From the NCBI RefSeq assembly GCF_026168105.1, contig NZ_LBMW01000049.1:1-55392 (forward strand): DNA of 55,392 bases. Direction: 5' to 3'. The notes below the pieces were generated by a model. That model ran no database searches, was not told where the DNA came from, and saw only the letters and a program-made list of their open reading frames with translations. How positions within the stretch are numbered: position 1 is the stretch's first letter; each line of letters begins with the position of its first letter. This document shows positions 41,000-50,361 of this stretch, piece by piece. This DNA is from Streptomyces hygroscopicus (GTDB lineage Bacteria; Actinomycetota; Actinomycetes; Streptomycetales; Streptomycetaceae). The position numbers and the translations under genes were made by a program.

Positions 41000-42802
41000 G
41001 TGACTACCACCGCCGCCAGTTCCAGTTCTTCGCACCATCTCTCCCCGGCCTTCCCCGGCCGCGCCCCCTGGGGCACCGCCGGCAAACTGCGCGCCTGGCA
41101 GCAGGGCGCGATGGAGAAGTACGTACAGGAGCAGCCGCGGGACTTCCTGGCCGTCGCCACGCCCGGTGCCGGCAAGACGACCTTCGCGCTGACGCTCGCG
41201 TCCTGGTTGCTGCACCACCATGTCGTGCAGCAGGTGACCGTGGTCGCGCCGACCGAGCATCTGAAGAAGCAGTGGGCGGAGGCGGCCTCGAGGATCGGCA
41301 TCAAACTCGACCCCGAGTACAGCGCGGGACCGCTCGGCAGGGAGTACCACGGCGTCGCGGTCACCTACGCGGGCGTCGGGGTCCGGCCCATGCTGCACCG
41401 GAACCGGGTCGAGCAGCGCAAGACCCTCGTCATCCTCGACGAGATCCACCATGCCGGGGACTCCAAGTCCTGGGGCGAGGCCTGTCTGGAGGCGTTCGAG
41501 CCGGCCACCCGTCGGCTCGCCCTGACCGGTACGCCGTTCCGGTCCGACACCAACCCCATTCCCTTCGTCATGTACGAGGAGGGGAACGACGGCATCCGGC
41601 GGTCCGCCGCCGACTACACCTACGGATACGGGTCCGCGCTCGCCGACGGGGTGGTGCGGCCGGTCATCTTCCTTTCCTACAGCGGCAATATGCGCTGGCG
41701 CACCAAGGCGGGCGACGAGATCGCCGCCCGGCTCGGCGAGCCCATGACGAAGGACGCCGTCAGTCAGGCCTGGCGCACCGCACTCGACCCGCGGGGCGAG
41801 TGGATGCCCAGCGTGCTGCGCGCCGCGGACCAGCGGCTGACCGAGGTCCGCAAGGCCGTCCCGGACGCCGGTGCCCTCGTCATCGCCTCCGACCAGGAGG
41901 CGGCCCGCGCCTACGCCAAGCTCATCCGCGACATCACCGGGCACAAGGCGACCCTCGTCCTGTCCGACGACGCGGGCGCCTCCGACCGCATCGACGAGTT
42001 CAGCCACAACAGTGACCGCTGGATGGTCGCGGTGCGCATGGTGTCCGAGGGCGTGGACGTGCCCCGGCTCGCCGTCGGGGTGTACGCGACCACCATCTCG
42101 ACCCCGCTGTTCTTCGCCCAGGCCGTCGGCCGTTTCGTACGGTCCCGGCGCCGCGGCGAGACCGCCTCCGTCTTCCTGCCCACCGTCCCCGACCTGCTGA
42201 CCTTCGCCAACGAGATGGAGGTCGAGCGCGACCACGTCCTCGACAAGCCGAAGAAGGACGGCGAGGAGGAGGACCCGTACGCCGAGTCCGAGAAGGAGAT
42301 GGACGAGGCCAACCGGGAGCAGGACGAGGACACCGGCGAGCAGGACATGCTGCCGTTCGAGGCGCTGGAGTCCGACGCCGTCTTCGACCGGGTCATGTAC
42401 AACGGCGCCGAGTTCGGCATGCAGGCCCACCCGGGCAGCGAGGAGGAGCAGGACTACCTCGGCATCCCGGGTCTCCTCGAGCCCGAGCAGGTGCAGCTGC
42501 TGCTGCAGAAGAGGCAGGCCCGGCAGATCGCGCACAGCCGCAAGAAGCCGGACACGGAGGCCGACCTGCTCGAACTGCCCGCCGACCGGCGCCCCGTGGT
42601 CACCCACAAGGAACTGCTGGAGCTGCGCAAACAGCTCAACACCATGGTCGGCGCGTACGTCCACCAGAGCGGCAAGCCGCACGGCGTGATCCACACCGAG
42701 CTGCGCCGTGTGTGCGGCGGGCCGCCGAGCGCCGAGTGCACCGCGGGACAGCTGCGCCAGCGGATCGCGAAGGTCCAGGAGTGGGCCACGCGGATGAGGT
42801 GA
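41000..42802 (+). CDS. DEAD/DEAH-box superfamily 2 helicase
   Basis: The 600-residue product has Walker A ATPGAGKT (53-60), DEIH (147-150), LTGTPFRSD (motif III-like), MVSEGVDVPRLAVGVYAT and AVGRFVRSRR (motif VI). The layout resembles type I/III restriction and RAD25-like SF2 ATPases. A strongly acidic insert (EEEDPYAESEKEMDEANREQDEDTG region) follows the helicase core. Translation starts at GTG 41000. It is a conserved streptomycete protein; its DNA or RNA substrate is unknown. Confidence 0.9.
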   Translation: MTTTAASSSSSHHLSPAFPGRAPWGTAGKLRAWQQGAMEKYVQEQPRDFLAVATPGAGKTTFALTLASWLLHHHVVQQVTVVAPTEHLKKQWAEAASRIGIKLDPEYSAGPLGREYHGVAVTYAGVGVRPMLHRNRVEQRKTLVILDEIHHAGDSKSWGEACLEAFEPATRRLALTGTPFRSDTNPIPFVMYEEGNDGIRRSAADYTYGYGSALADGVVRPVIFLSYSGNMRWRTKAGDEIAARLGEPMTKDAVSQAWRTALDPRGEWMPSVLRAADQRLTEVRKAVPDAGALVIASDQEAARAYAKLIRDITGHKATLVLSDDAGASDRIDEFSHNSDRWMVAVRMVSEGVDVPRLAVGVYATTISTPLFFAQAVGRFVRSRRRGETASVFLPTVPDLLTFANEMEVERDHVLDKPKKDGEEEDPYAESEKEMDEANREQDEDTGEQDMLPFEALESDAVFDRVMYNGAEFGMQAHPGSEEEQDYLGIPGLLEPEQVQLLLQKRQARQIAHSRKKPDTEADLLELPADRRPVVTHKELLELRKQLNTMVGAYVHQSGKPHGVIHTELRRVCGGPPSAECTAGQLRQRIAKVQEWATRMR

Positions 42803-43105
42803 CGTCCGGTACGGCTGCACGACTGCCCGAAGATACCGGCGCGTACCGAGGCAAAGGGAGCGCCTTCGCCCCCGTCGCTGACCGGATTCTGGACGGAGCC
42901 TTCCGCTGAGCGAACCGGATCGCTAATGTTCCGCCACGCACACGCCCCGTGGCAGCGCCGCCGCGGAGCGCAGCCGTGAAGCGACAGTCCGGGAGGTGCC
43001 CGGGCCGCCAGCCGATCGGCGGCCTCTGTAGCGCGTCGCCGAACGGGACTCGGTGCCGCATCCGCCGCGGCAGGCCGTCGGCCTCACCATGAAGGAGTGG
43101 GCGTC
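42803..43105. other. Intergenic region before the IclR gene
   Basis: About 300 nt in which I see no gene, no strong hairpin and no clear promoter. The IclR ribosome binding site AAGGAG is at 43092-43097. Confidence 0.6.
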
Positions 43106-43747
43106 GTGACCGCGGAGACCTCCCAGACGCTCGACCGGGGCCTCAGGGTCCTCAAGCTGCTCGCCGACACGGACCATGGGCTGACCGTCACCGAGCTGTC
43201 CGCCAAACTGGGCGTCAACCGGACCGTTGTGTACCGGTTGTTGGCCACCCTGGAGCAGCACTCCCTCGTACGCCGCGACCTGGGCGGCCGCGCCCGGGTC
43301 GGGCTCGGGGTGCTGCGCCTGGGCCGTCAGGTGCATCCGCTGGTGCGGGAGGCCGCGCTGCCCGCCCTGCGGGCGCTCGCCGAGGACATCGGGGCGACCG
43401 CGCACCTCACCCTGGTCGACGGGTCGGAGGCGCTGGCCGTCGCCGTGGTCGAGCCGACGTGGACCGACTACCACGTGGCCTACCGCGCGGGCTTCCGGCA
43501 CCCGCTCGACCGGGGAGCCGCCGGACGCGCGATCCTCGCCGCCCGCCGGCAGCCCGTCGCCGAGCCCGGCTACACGCTGACCCACGGAGAACTGGAGGCA
43601 GGTGCGAGCGGGGCCGCCGCGCCGCTGCTCGGGGTGACCGGGGTCGAGGGCAGCGTGGGGGTCGTGATGCTGTCGGACTCGGTACCGGAGCGGGTGGGCC
43701 CGAGGGTGGTGGACGCGGCGCGGGAGGTGGCGGAGGCGCTGCGCTGA
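43106..43747 (+). CDS. IclR-family transcriptional regulator
   Basis: The 213-residue product has an IclR winged helix (TLDRGLRVLKLLADTDHGLTVTELSAKLGVNRTVVYRLLATLEQH, in family form) and a shortened effector-binding domain. GTG 43106 is chosen because AAGGAG ends 8 nt upstream; GTG 43097 would overlap it. Usual IclR proteins are about 250 residues, so the sensor domain is compact. No metabolic operon is adjacent in the same direction. The facing gene is the PucR regulator. Confidence 0.9.
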   Translation: MTAETSQTLDRGLRVLKLLADTDHGLTVTELSAKLGVNRTVVYRLLATLEQHSLVRRDLGGRARVGLGVLRLGRQVHPLVREAALPALRALAEDIGATAHLTLVDGSEALAVAVVEPTWTDYHVAYRAGFRHPLDRGAAGRAILAARRQPVAEPGYTLTHGELEAGASGAAAPLLGVTGVEGSVGVVMLSDSVPERVGPRVVDAAREVAEALR

Positions 43748-43906
43748 CCGTCACGCCGCGGGGACCCCGGGGTTCGGACGGCGGTTGACCAAGTCGTCCC
43801 GGGTGCCCTGCCCGGCCTCGGCCGGGAGACGGTCGCTTCGCTCGTCCGTGCGCTACGCGAGTGCCGGAGTCGGCTTGAAGGACCGGCTCACCGCGCCGAG
43901 GCCCGC

Positions 43907-45505
43907 CTAGAGCTCCGTCAGCGTCCTCAACTGCAGCCACAGCACCAGCCGTTCGTCGGGATCGTCCAAGGCGATTCCGATGTGCTGCTGAGCCTGCTTG
44001 AGGCGGTAGCGGCAGGTGTTCGGGTGCACCGCGAGCAACTGTGCGGCGCCCGCCATGTCACAGCCGGCCTCGAACCAGGCGAGCAGAGTACGCGCGTACT
44101 CGGTGCCGTGCCCGGTGTCGTGCGCAAGGACCTCCTGCCAGGCGCCCACGCTCAACTCGTGCCGCTCGCGGAGCACTTCGGACAGCCGGAGCAGGGTGAG
44201 CCGGGGACGCACCCCGGCCGCCGACGCCACCGGAAGCTCCGGCCCGAGCACCCGCAGGACGAGATCCGCATCGTCGCGGGAGACCCGCACCCCGGCGAGC
44301 GAGGGCACGACCTCGCCGAGCCCGGCCCGCACCGGCACCCGCAGAGCCCGACCGGCCCGCCGCACGATGTCCTCCGCCAGCCGCAGATGACGGTGCTCCT
44401 GGGCACGCCGCTGGGCCGCCGGGGCCTGCTGCTCACGGCGCCCGCCGCTCTCTCGGGGCGCCTCCACGGGCACGGGCAGCAGCGCGTACACGACCCCGTC
44501 GACAAGCACACACGCGTGCCGTCCGTAGCGGGCCTCGCACTGGAGCCGTACGAGGTCCAGCAGCCGCAGCGCGGTCTGCTCGCCGTCCGGAGCGGAGACC
44601 GTGGAGTCCAGGACGAACGCCGCCACCCGCACGGCCCCGAGACCGAGCCGGTGCGCCGCGGCAGCCGGGTCGGCGGTGCCCTCGAGCAGACGGCGCAGCA
44701 GATCACCGTCCTGGTGCCGGGCCAGTTCCTGCGCGGCGCGCGCCCGCAGCAGGAGCAGCGCCGCCGTGGAGGCGCCCTGCGCCAGCGTCTCCTCGGCGTC
44801 AGGTGCGAGCCTGCCGTCGTCCACGACCCAGAGCGAGCCCAGGGTCTCGCCACCGGCGCGTACGGCGACGGCGAGCCGCGGCAGCGCCTCGGCGAGCGCC
44901 GGCAGCCGCACCGGGCCGTGGGCCGCGAAGACCGTCCGGTACTGCTCGGTGTTCTCCGGGCTCCCCGGCACCCGCAGCCCGAGGATGCCCTGGCGGCGGT
45001 CCTCGTCGGTCGCCTGCCCCGGCACCGTCGAGTACGCGAGGATCCGCTGCCTCGGGTCCTCGATCGCGGTGGCCCCGCCGACGGCCGCGGCCACCGTGTC
45101 GGCCAGCGCGAAGAGCTCTCCGCGCGCGCTCCCGCCGCCCGCGGCGGCGGGGCGTGCCGCGATCGCCGACGCCAGCAGCAGATGCACCTGGTGCCAGGCC
45201 GCGTCCTCGTCCACGGACAGCAACGCGATCCCCGCCGACTCCGCCTCGCCGACGGGCCCGTCCGCGCCCCGTACGACGACGCCTGTCATCCCCGCCTCCG
45301 CGGCGGCCCGGGTGAGCGGCCCGGCGGCCGGGGCCCGCTCGCCCACCGCGAGCAGCAGCGCGCCCGGCGCAAGGGGGAGCGGGGCGTGGGCGTCGTACAG
45401 CAGCGCCTCGGTGACCGGCGCGGTCAGCCCGGCGGGGGCGGTGTGCAGCCGGACGGAGGGCTCGCCGACAACGTCCAGCAGGTCGCCGAGGGTGCAGACG
45501 TCCAT
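43907..45505 (-). CDS. PucR-family transcriptional regulator
   Basis: The 532-residue product has the PucR N-terminal purine-catabolism-like domain (MDVCTLGDLLDVVGEPSVRLH onward), a central GGDEF-like/CdaR region and the C-terminal helix-turn-helix (AGAAQLLAVHPNTCRYRLKQAQQHIG, about 487-512). These regulators often control nitrogen, purine or amino-acid catabolism genes next to them. It is divergent from the GNAT/racemase pair with 122 nt between, so it probably controls them. Confidence 0.92.
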   Translation of the reverse strand: MDVCTLGDLLDVVGEPSVRLHTAPAGLTAPVTEALLYDAHAPLPLAPGALLLAVGERAPAAGPLTRAAAEAGMTGVVVRGADGPVGEAESAGIALLSVDEDAAWHQVHLLLASAIAARPAAAGGGSARGELFALADTVAAAVGGATAIEDPRQRILAYSTVPGQATDEDRRQGILGLRVPGSPENTEQYRTVFAAHGPVRLPALAEALPRLAVAVRAGGETLGSLWVVDDGRLAPDAEETLAQGASTAALLLLRARAAQELARHQDGDLLRRLLEGTADPAAAAHRLGLGAVRVAAFVLDSTVSAPDGEQTALRLLDLVRLQCEARYGRHACVLVDGVVYALLPVPVEAPRESGGRREQQAPAAQRRAQEHRHLRLAEDIVRRAGRALRVPVRAGLGEVVPSLAGVRVSRDDADLVLRVLGPELPVASAAGVRPRLTLLRLSEVLRERHELSVGAWQEVLAHDTGHGTEYARTLLAWFEAGCDMAGAAQLLAVHPNTCRYRLKQAQQHIGIALDDPDERLVLWLQLRTLTEL

Positions 45506-45627
45506 GGGGATCCCTCGCTCGGTGGTTTGGAGGATCTCAGGTGGCTTGGAGGATCTCATCAGGAACGTAGTCAGGCTTTGGCCTCCGCCACAACGTGGGG
45601 GCGCCACGGGCTCGGGAGACTCGATCC

Positions 45628-46506
45628 ATGAGAGCAGAGACGGACCACTCGGGTGCCCGCGACCGGGCGGCGCGGCTCGCCGAAGCGGCTGCCCGCACCG
45701 CCGGCGTTCACCTCAGCACCGTGCACGACGTGGCCGGCCTCGCCGCCGTGACCGACTTCTTCAGCGACGTGTGGCGGACGCCCCGGAGCACCCCGCCGTA
45801 CCCGGCGGAGGTGCTGCACAGCCTGGTGCACGCCGGCGGCGCAGTGCACGCCGCGTACTTGGCCGACGGGGACCGGCTGGCCGGGGCCTGTGTCGCCGTG
45901 TTCGGGCCGCCCGCCGAGGCGGACGCGTACTCCCTGGTGGCGGCGGCCGACCGGGGTGTCGGGTACGCCCTGAAGGAGCGGCAGCGCGTCTGGGCGCTGG
46001 AGCGCCGCGCCCGCACCATGCGCTGGACCTTCGACCCGCTGGTCGGCCGCAACGCCCGCTTCAACCTGGTCAAACTGGGTGGGACCGGCACCGAGTACCT
46101 GGTCGACTTCTACGGGCCGATGGCCGACGGCGTGAACGACGGCGACGAGAGCGACCGGCTGACGGTCACCTGGGACCTCGCGTCGCCCCGGCAGCCGCAG
46201 GAGACCGGCGCTCGCGCGCCCGCACCCCCGACCGTCCCCCCAGCCCTCGGCTCTCGAGCAGGGGGGACCGCCATGGCCCCGGACGGCGCCCCGCTCGCCC
46301 TCCGTTCCGACGACGGCCGGCACGTGTGGTGCCGGGTGCCCGAGGACATCGTCGCCCTGCGTGCCGCCGACCCCGACCTCGCCCTGCGCTGGCGGCACGC
46401 CGTCCGCGAGGTCTTCACGGCGGCCTTCGCGGAGGGGTTCACGGCCACGGGCATGTCCCGGGAAGGCTGGTACACGCTCACTCGCGAGGAGGACTCCCCG
46501 GCATGA
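45628..46506 (+). CDS. GNAT-superfamily acetyltransferase-like protein (COG3375 type)
   Basis: The 292-residue product resembles the predicted GNAT acetyltransferases often found beside racemases of the enolase superfamily. Segments VTDFFSDVWRTP, DGDRLAGACVAVFGPP, VGYALKERQRVWAL and MRWTFDPLVGRNARFNLVKLG are typical. GGGAG lies just before the ATG at 45628. Its stop overlaps the next gene start (ATGA), so the two are coupled. It may N-acetylate amino acids that the neighbour then racemises; this is inference from context. Confidence 0.82.
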   Translation: MRAETDHSGARDRAARLAEAAARTAGVHLSTVHDVAGLAAVTDFFSDVWRTPRSTPPYPAEVLHSLVHAGGAVHAAYLADGDRLAGACVAVFGPPAEADAYSLVAAADRGVGYALKERQRVWALERRARTMRWTFDPLVGRNARFNLVKLGGTGTEYLVDFYGPMADGVNDGDESDRLTVTWDLASPRQPQETGARAPAPPTVPPALGSRAGGTAMAPDGAPLALRSDDGRHVWCRVPEDIVALRAADPDLALRWRHAVREVFTAAFAEGFTATGMSREGWYTLTREEDSPA

Positions 46507-47612
46507 AGCTCGAACGCGTCGACATCGTCCATGTGGCGATCCCGCTCGTCACCCCGTTCCGCACCTCCTTCGGGACCATGACGACGAAGGACACCTTCCT
46601 CCTCCATGTCGTCACCGACGACGCCGAGGGCTGGTCGGAGTTCGCGGCCGACCCCGAACCGCTGTACTGCTCGGAGTTCGTCGCCGGCGCCGAGATCGTC
46701 CTGCGCGACTTCCTGCTGCCGCGCGTCGCCGCCCTGCCCCGCCCGGCGACGGCGGCGCTCGCTCCGGCGATGGCGAAGATCAAGGGCCACGAGCTGGCGA
46801 AGGCGGCACTGGAGACGGCGGTCCTGGACGCGGAACTGCGCGCCCACGGGATGCCGTTCGCGACCTATCTGGGGGCGGTACGGGACAGGGTGCCGGCCGG
46901 GGTCTCCGTCGGTATCAAGCCGTCCGTCGCGGAACTCCTCGACGACGTGGAGCGCTACCTGGCCGAGGGGTACGTCCGCATCAAGCTGAAGATCGAGCCG
47001 GGTTGGGACGTGGAGCCCGTACGAGCCGTCCGTGAGCGCTTCGGGGACGCGCTGCCGCTCCAGGTCGACGCGAACACCGCGTACACGCTTGCCGAGGCGG
47101 AGCACCTGCGGAGACTGGACGAGTTCGGGCTGCTGCTCATCGAGGAGCCGCTCGGGGAGAACGACCTGCACGCGCATGCCCGGCTCCAGCGGCGCATCAC
47201 GACCCCCGTCTGTCTCGACGAGTCCCTGCACAACGCCCGGGACACCGCCTCCGCGATCGCCCTGGACGCCTGCCGGGTCGTCAATGTGAAGCCCGCGCGG
47301 GTCGGCGGCTACCTGGAGGCCCGCCGGGTCCACGACGTGGCGCATGCACACGGGGTGCCGGTGTGGTGCGGCGGCATGCTGGAGACGGGCATCGGCCGCG
47401 CCCCCAACCTGGCCCTGGCCGCCCTGCCCGGCTTCACCCTCCCCGGAGACACCTCCGCGTCCTCCCGCTACTTCGCCGAGGACATCACCGAGCCGTTCGT
47501 GCTCAGGGACGGCCATCTGCCGGTGCCGTCCGCGCCCGGGATCGGCGTCGAACCGCTCCCGGACGCGCTGCGGCGCTTCACCACCGGCCGCAGGGAGCTG
47601 TGGCGGCGTTGA
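46503..47612 (+). CDS. N-acylamino acid racemase / o-succinylbenzoate synthase-like enzyme
   Basis: The 369-residue enolase-superfamily enzyme has catalytic KxK (K161, K163), metal ligands D189, E214 and D239, and K263 (NVKPARVGG). It carries the MenC/NAAAR family hallmark LETGIGRAPNLALAALPGFTLPGD. Because it is coupled to a GNAT acetyltransferase and sits next to a PucR regulator, not in a menaquinone cluster, N-acylamino acid racemisation is the likelier job. Streptomyces make menaquinone by the futalosine route, which also argues against MenC. Confidence 0.9.
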   Translation: MKLERVDIVHVAIPLVTPFRTSFGTMTTKDTFLLHVVTDDAEGWSEFAADPEPLYCSEFVAGAEIVLRDFLLPRVAALPRPATAALAPAMAKIKGHELAKAALETAVLDAELRAHGMPFATYLGAVRDRVPAGVSVGIKPSVAELLDDVERYLAEGYVRIKLKIEPGWDVEPVRAVRERFGDALPLQVDANTAYTLAEAEHLRRLDEFGLLLIEEPLGENDLHAHARLQRRITTPVCLDESLHNARDTASAIALDACRVVNVKPARVGGYLEARRVHDVAHAHGVPVWCGGMLETGIGRAPNLALAALPGFTLPGDTSASSRYFAEDITEPFVLRDGHLPVPSAPGIGVEPLPDALRRFTTGRRELWRR

Positions 47613-47643
47613 CCGGGGGATCGGCCGGAAGTCGTCGCCGCGT

Positions 47644-47649
47644 TAGATT
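47644..47649 (+). promoter_or_regulatory. -10-like TAGATT of the S16-like gene, leaderless spacing
   Basis: TAGATT ends 7 nt before the GTG at 47656, with no ribosome binding site. A TTGACC at 47609 is too far upstream to be its -35. Confidence 0.45.
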
Positions 47650-47655
47650 GATCTC

Positions 47656-48447
47656 GTGCTCTCTCGCCTCTCGCGCCCCAAGGCCGCCGCGCTTTGCGCC
47701 CTGCCCGTCGTGGCCCTGCTCGCCACGGCGGTGTTCGCGCCGCTGCCCTTCTCCGTGGCGCAGCCCGGCATGACGGCCAATGTGCTCGGCGAGAACCAGG
47801 GCGCCCCCGTGATCACGATCGGCGGAGCGCCCACCCGCCGGACGACCGGTCAGCTGCGGATGACCACCATCGTGGCGACCGGTCCCGATGCGCGTGTCTC
47901 GCTCGGCGATGTGATCGACGGCTGGTTCCGCACGGACCGCGCGGTGATGCCGCGTGACGCGGTCTACCCCAGCGGCAACAGTGTCAAGGAGATCGAGCAG
48001 CACAACACCGAGCAGATGAAGCAGTCCCAGGACGCGGCGACCCGGGCGGCGCTGGGGTATCTGCATCTGAGCGACAAGAACGTCAAGGTCACGCTGAAGC
48101 TTTCGGACGTGGGCGGTCCCAGCGCGGGCCTGCTGTTCACGCTCGGGATCATCGACAGGCTGCGCGGCGACGGCAGCGGCGGCGATCTGACGGGCGGCCG
48201 GACCATCGCCGGTACGGGCACGATCGACGGGACCGGCACGGTGGGCGCGGTCGGCGGGGTCGCCCTGAAGACCCAGGCGGCCCGCCGGGACGGCGCGAGT
48301 GTCTTCCTGGTCCCGAAGGCGGAGTGCTCCGACGCGTCGGCGGAGCTGCCGACGGGGCTGCGCCTGGTGCCGGTGACCACGCTGAACGGCGCGGTCGACG
48401 CGCTGGTGGCCCTGGAGAAGGGGAAGGGCTCGGTACCGAGCTGCTGA
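47656..48447 (+). CDS. Secreted or membrane-anchored Lon-like (S16) protease-type protein
   Basis: The 263-residue product has an N-terminal hydrophobic segment (about 9-30). Its C-terminal Lon-type peptidase domain has the catalytic serine S156 in GGPSAGL and the lysine K205 in GGVALKTQAA. It resembles the YlbL/SdrC group but lacks the PDZ domain usual in proteins of about 340 residues. A role in processing an extracytoplasmic protein is likely, but the substrate is unknown. The GTG start at 47656 has leaderless spacing. Confidence 0.85.
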   Translation: MLSRLSRPKAAALCALPVVALLATAVFAPLPFSVAQPGMTANVLGENQGAPVITIGGAPTRRTTGQLRMTTIVATGPDARVSLGDVIDGWFRTDRAVMPRDAVYPSGNSVKEIEQHNTEQMKQSQDAATRAALGYLHLSDKNVKVTLKLSDVGGPSAGLLFTLGIIDRLRGDGSGGDLTGGRTIAGTGTIDGTGTVGAVGGVALKTQAARRDGASVFLVPKAECSDASAELPTGLRLVPVTTLNGAVDALVALEKGKGSVPSC

Positions 48448-48491
48448 GCGGTGTCGGACACCGCCTGGGCCCGGCCGCCGAGGCCCCTGGA

Positions 48492-48989
48492 TCAGGGCTT
48501 CTCGGGCCGCCCGGGCCGCTCCCGGTCCTGCGCCGCCTGCTCCACCAGCGGGATGATCCGCAGCGGGACGGCGTCCTCCATGACGATCGCCGTGGAGGCG
48601 CGCACGATGCCCTCGAACCCGACGACCAGGTCGATCACCCGCTGGAGGTCGGCGTTCGAGCGGGCCACCAGTCGGCACAGCATGTCCCCGCTCCCCGTGG
48701 TGGTGTGCAGCTCGAGGACCTCCGGGACGGTCGCCAGGTGGGCCCGGACGTCCGCGCCCTGCCCCTGGCGGATCTGCAGCGTCGCGAACGCCGTGACCGG
48801 GTAGCCGAGCGCGGCGGGATCCACCTGCGGCCCGAACCCGCGGATCACCCCGTTCGACTGGAGGCGGTCCAGACGCGCCTGTACGGTGCCGCGCGCCACC
48901 CCGAGCCGCCGGGACATCTCCAGCACCCCGATCCGCGGCTCCCGTGCCAGCAGCACGATGAGCCGGGCGTCCAGATGATCGATCGCCAT
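48492..48989 (-). CDS. Lrp/AsnC-family transcriptional regulator
   Basis: The 165-residue product has a helix-turn-helix (LDARLIVLLAREPRIGVLEMSRRLGVARGTVQARLDRL, in family form) and the RAM ligand-binding domain (TGSGDMLCRLVARSNADLQRVI). The ATG at 48989 follows GGGGAG by 6 nt; an in-frame ATG at 49010 would add seven residues. It is divergent from hpd, so it probably controls tyrosine degradation and may sense tyrosine or a related amino acid. Confidence 0.92.
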   Translation of the reverse strand: MAIDHLDARLIVLLAREPRIGVLEMSRRLGVARGTVQARLDRLQSNGVIRGFGPQVDPAALGYPVTAFATLQIRQGQGADVRAHLATVPEVLELHTTTGSGDMLCRLVARSNADLQRVIDLVVGFEGIVRASTAIVMEDAVPLRIIPLVEQAAQDRERPGRPEKP

Positions 48990-49111
48990 ACCGCGCTCCC
49001 CGATGGTCATCCTGTACAGAACGCCCGCAGTCACGGGCACCCTGCTGAGCAGATTGTCCAGTCATCACACAAACTATTGCGCACCTTGCGAAGACGGGTG
49101 AGGCTGCGCCT

Positions 49112-50257
49112 ATGACGCAGACCACACACCACACCCCCGACACCGCGCGTGAGGCCGACCCCTTCCCGGTCAAGGGAATGGACGCGGTCGTCTTCGCCGT
49201 CGGCAACGCCAAGCAGGCCGCGCACTACTACTCGACCGCCTTCGGCATGCGGCTCGTCGCGTACTCCGGACCGGAGACCGGCAGCCGCGAGACCGCCTCG
49301 TACGTCCTCGAGAACGGCTCGGCCCGCTTCGTCCTCACCTCCGTCATCAAGCCGGCCACCGCCTGGGGCCACTTTCTCGCCCAGCACGTGGCCGAGCACG
49401 GTGACGGCGTGATCGACCTCGCCATCGAGGTCCCGGACGCGCGCGCCGCGTATGCCTATGCGCTCGAGCACGGCGCCCGCTCGGTCGCCGAGCCGTACGA
49501 GCTGAAGGACGAGAACGGCAGCGTCGTCCTGGCGGCGATCGCCACATACGGGGAGACCCGCCACACCCTGGTCGAGCGCACTGGCTACGACGGCCCCTAC
49601 CTGCCCGGCTTCGTCGCCGCCGAGCCGATGGTCGAGCCGCCCGCGCACCGCACCTTCCAGGCGATCGACCACTGCGTCGGCAACGTCGAACTCGGCCGTA
49701 TGAACGAATGGGTCGGGTTCTACAACCGGGTCATGGGCTTCACGAACATGAAGGAGTTCGTGGGCGACGACATCGCGACCGAGTACAGCGCGCTGATGTC
49801 CAAGGTCGTCGCCGACGGAACGCTCAAGGTCAAGTTCCCGATCAACGAGCCCGCCCTCGCCAAGAAGAAGTCCCAGATCGACGAGTACCTGGAGTTCTAC
49901 GGCGGCCCCGGCGTCCAGCACATCGCGCTCAACACGAACGACATCGTGCGGACGGTACGGACGATGCGGGCGGCCGGCGTGCAGTTCCTCGACACCCCGG
50001 ACTCGTACTACGACACCCTCGGCGAATGGGTCGGCGACACCCGCGTCCCCGTCGAGACCCTGCGCGAGCTGAAGATCCTCGCCGACCGCGACGAGGACGG
50101 TTATCTGCTGCAGATCTTCACCAAGCCGGTCCAGGACCGTCCGACGGTCTTCTTCGAGATCATCGAACGCCATGGCTCCATGGGCTTCGGCAAGGGCAAC
50201 TTCAAGGCTCTGTTCGAGGCGATCGAGCGTGAGCAGGCGAAGCGGGGCAACCTGTAG
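49112..50257 (+). CDS. hpd: 4-hydroxyphenylpyruvate dioxygenase (HPPD)
   Basis: HPPD converts 4-hydroxyphenylpyruvate to homogentisate in tyrosine catabolism and supports ochronotic pigment formation in streptomycetes. The 381-residue product has two vicinal-oxygen-chelate halves. The iron ligands are H187 (AIDHCVGNVE), H270 (GVQHIAL) and E349 (FFEIIER). Its length is normal. It is divergent from an Lrp-type regulator. No homogentisate dioxygenase gene is beside it. Confidence 0.97.
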   Translation: MTQTTHHTPDTAREADPFPVKGMDAVVFAVGNAKQAAHYYSTAFGMRLVAYSGPETGSRETASYVLENGSARFVLTSVIKPATAWGHFLAQHVAEHGDGVIDLAIEVPDARAAYAYALEHGARSVAEPYELKDENGSVVLAAIATYGETRHTLVERTGYDGPYLPGFVAAEPMVEPPAHRTFQAIDHCVGNVELGRMNEWVGFYNRVMGFTNMKEFVGDDIATEYSALMSKVVADGTLKVKFPINEPALAKKKSQIDEYLEFYGGPGVQHIALNTNDIVRTVRTMRAAGVQFLDTPDSYYDTLGEWVGDTRVPVETLRELKILADRDEDGYLLQIFTKPVQDRPTVFFEIIERHGSMGFGKGNFKALFEAIEREQAKRGNL

Positions 50258-50361
50258 GACACGCTCCTCAGGGACACCCTCCTGGATCCAGAGGGACATC
50301 GCCCAGGACCCAGGAGGAGTGGCGAGCCGGCCGGAGAGGAGCAGCGAGCCGGCTGTAGGGG

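Noticed and set aside
46503..47612. A menaquinone pathway MenC
   Set aside because: No other men genes are nearby, the partner is a GNAT acetyltransferase, and streptomycetes use the futalosine route, so racemase activity is the better call.
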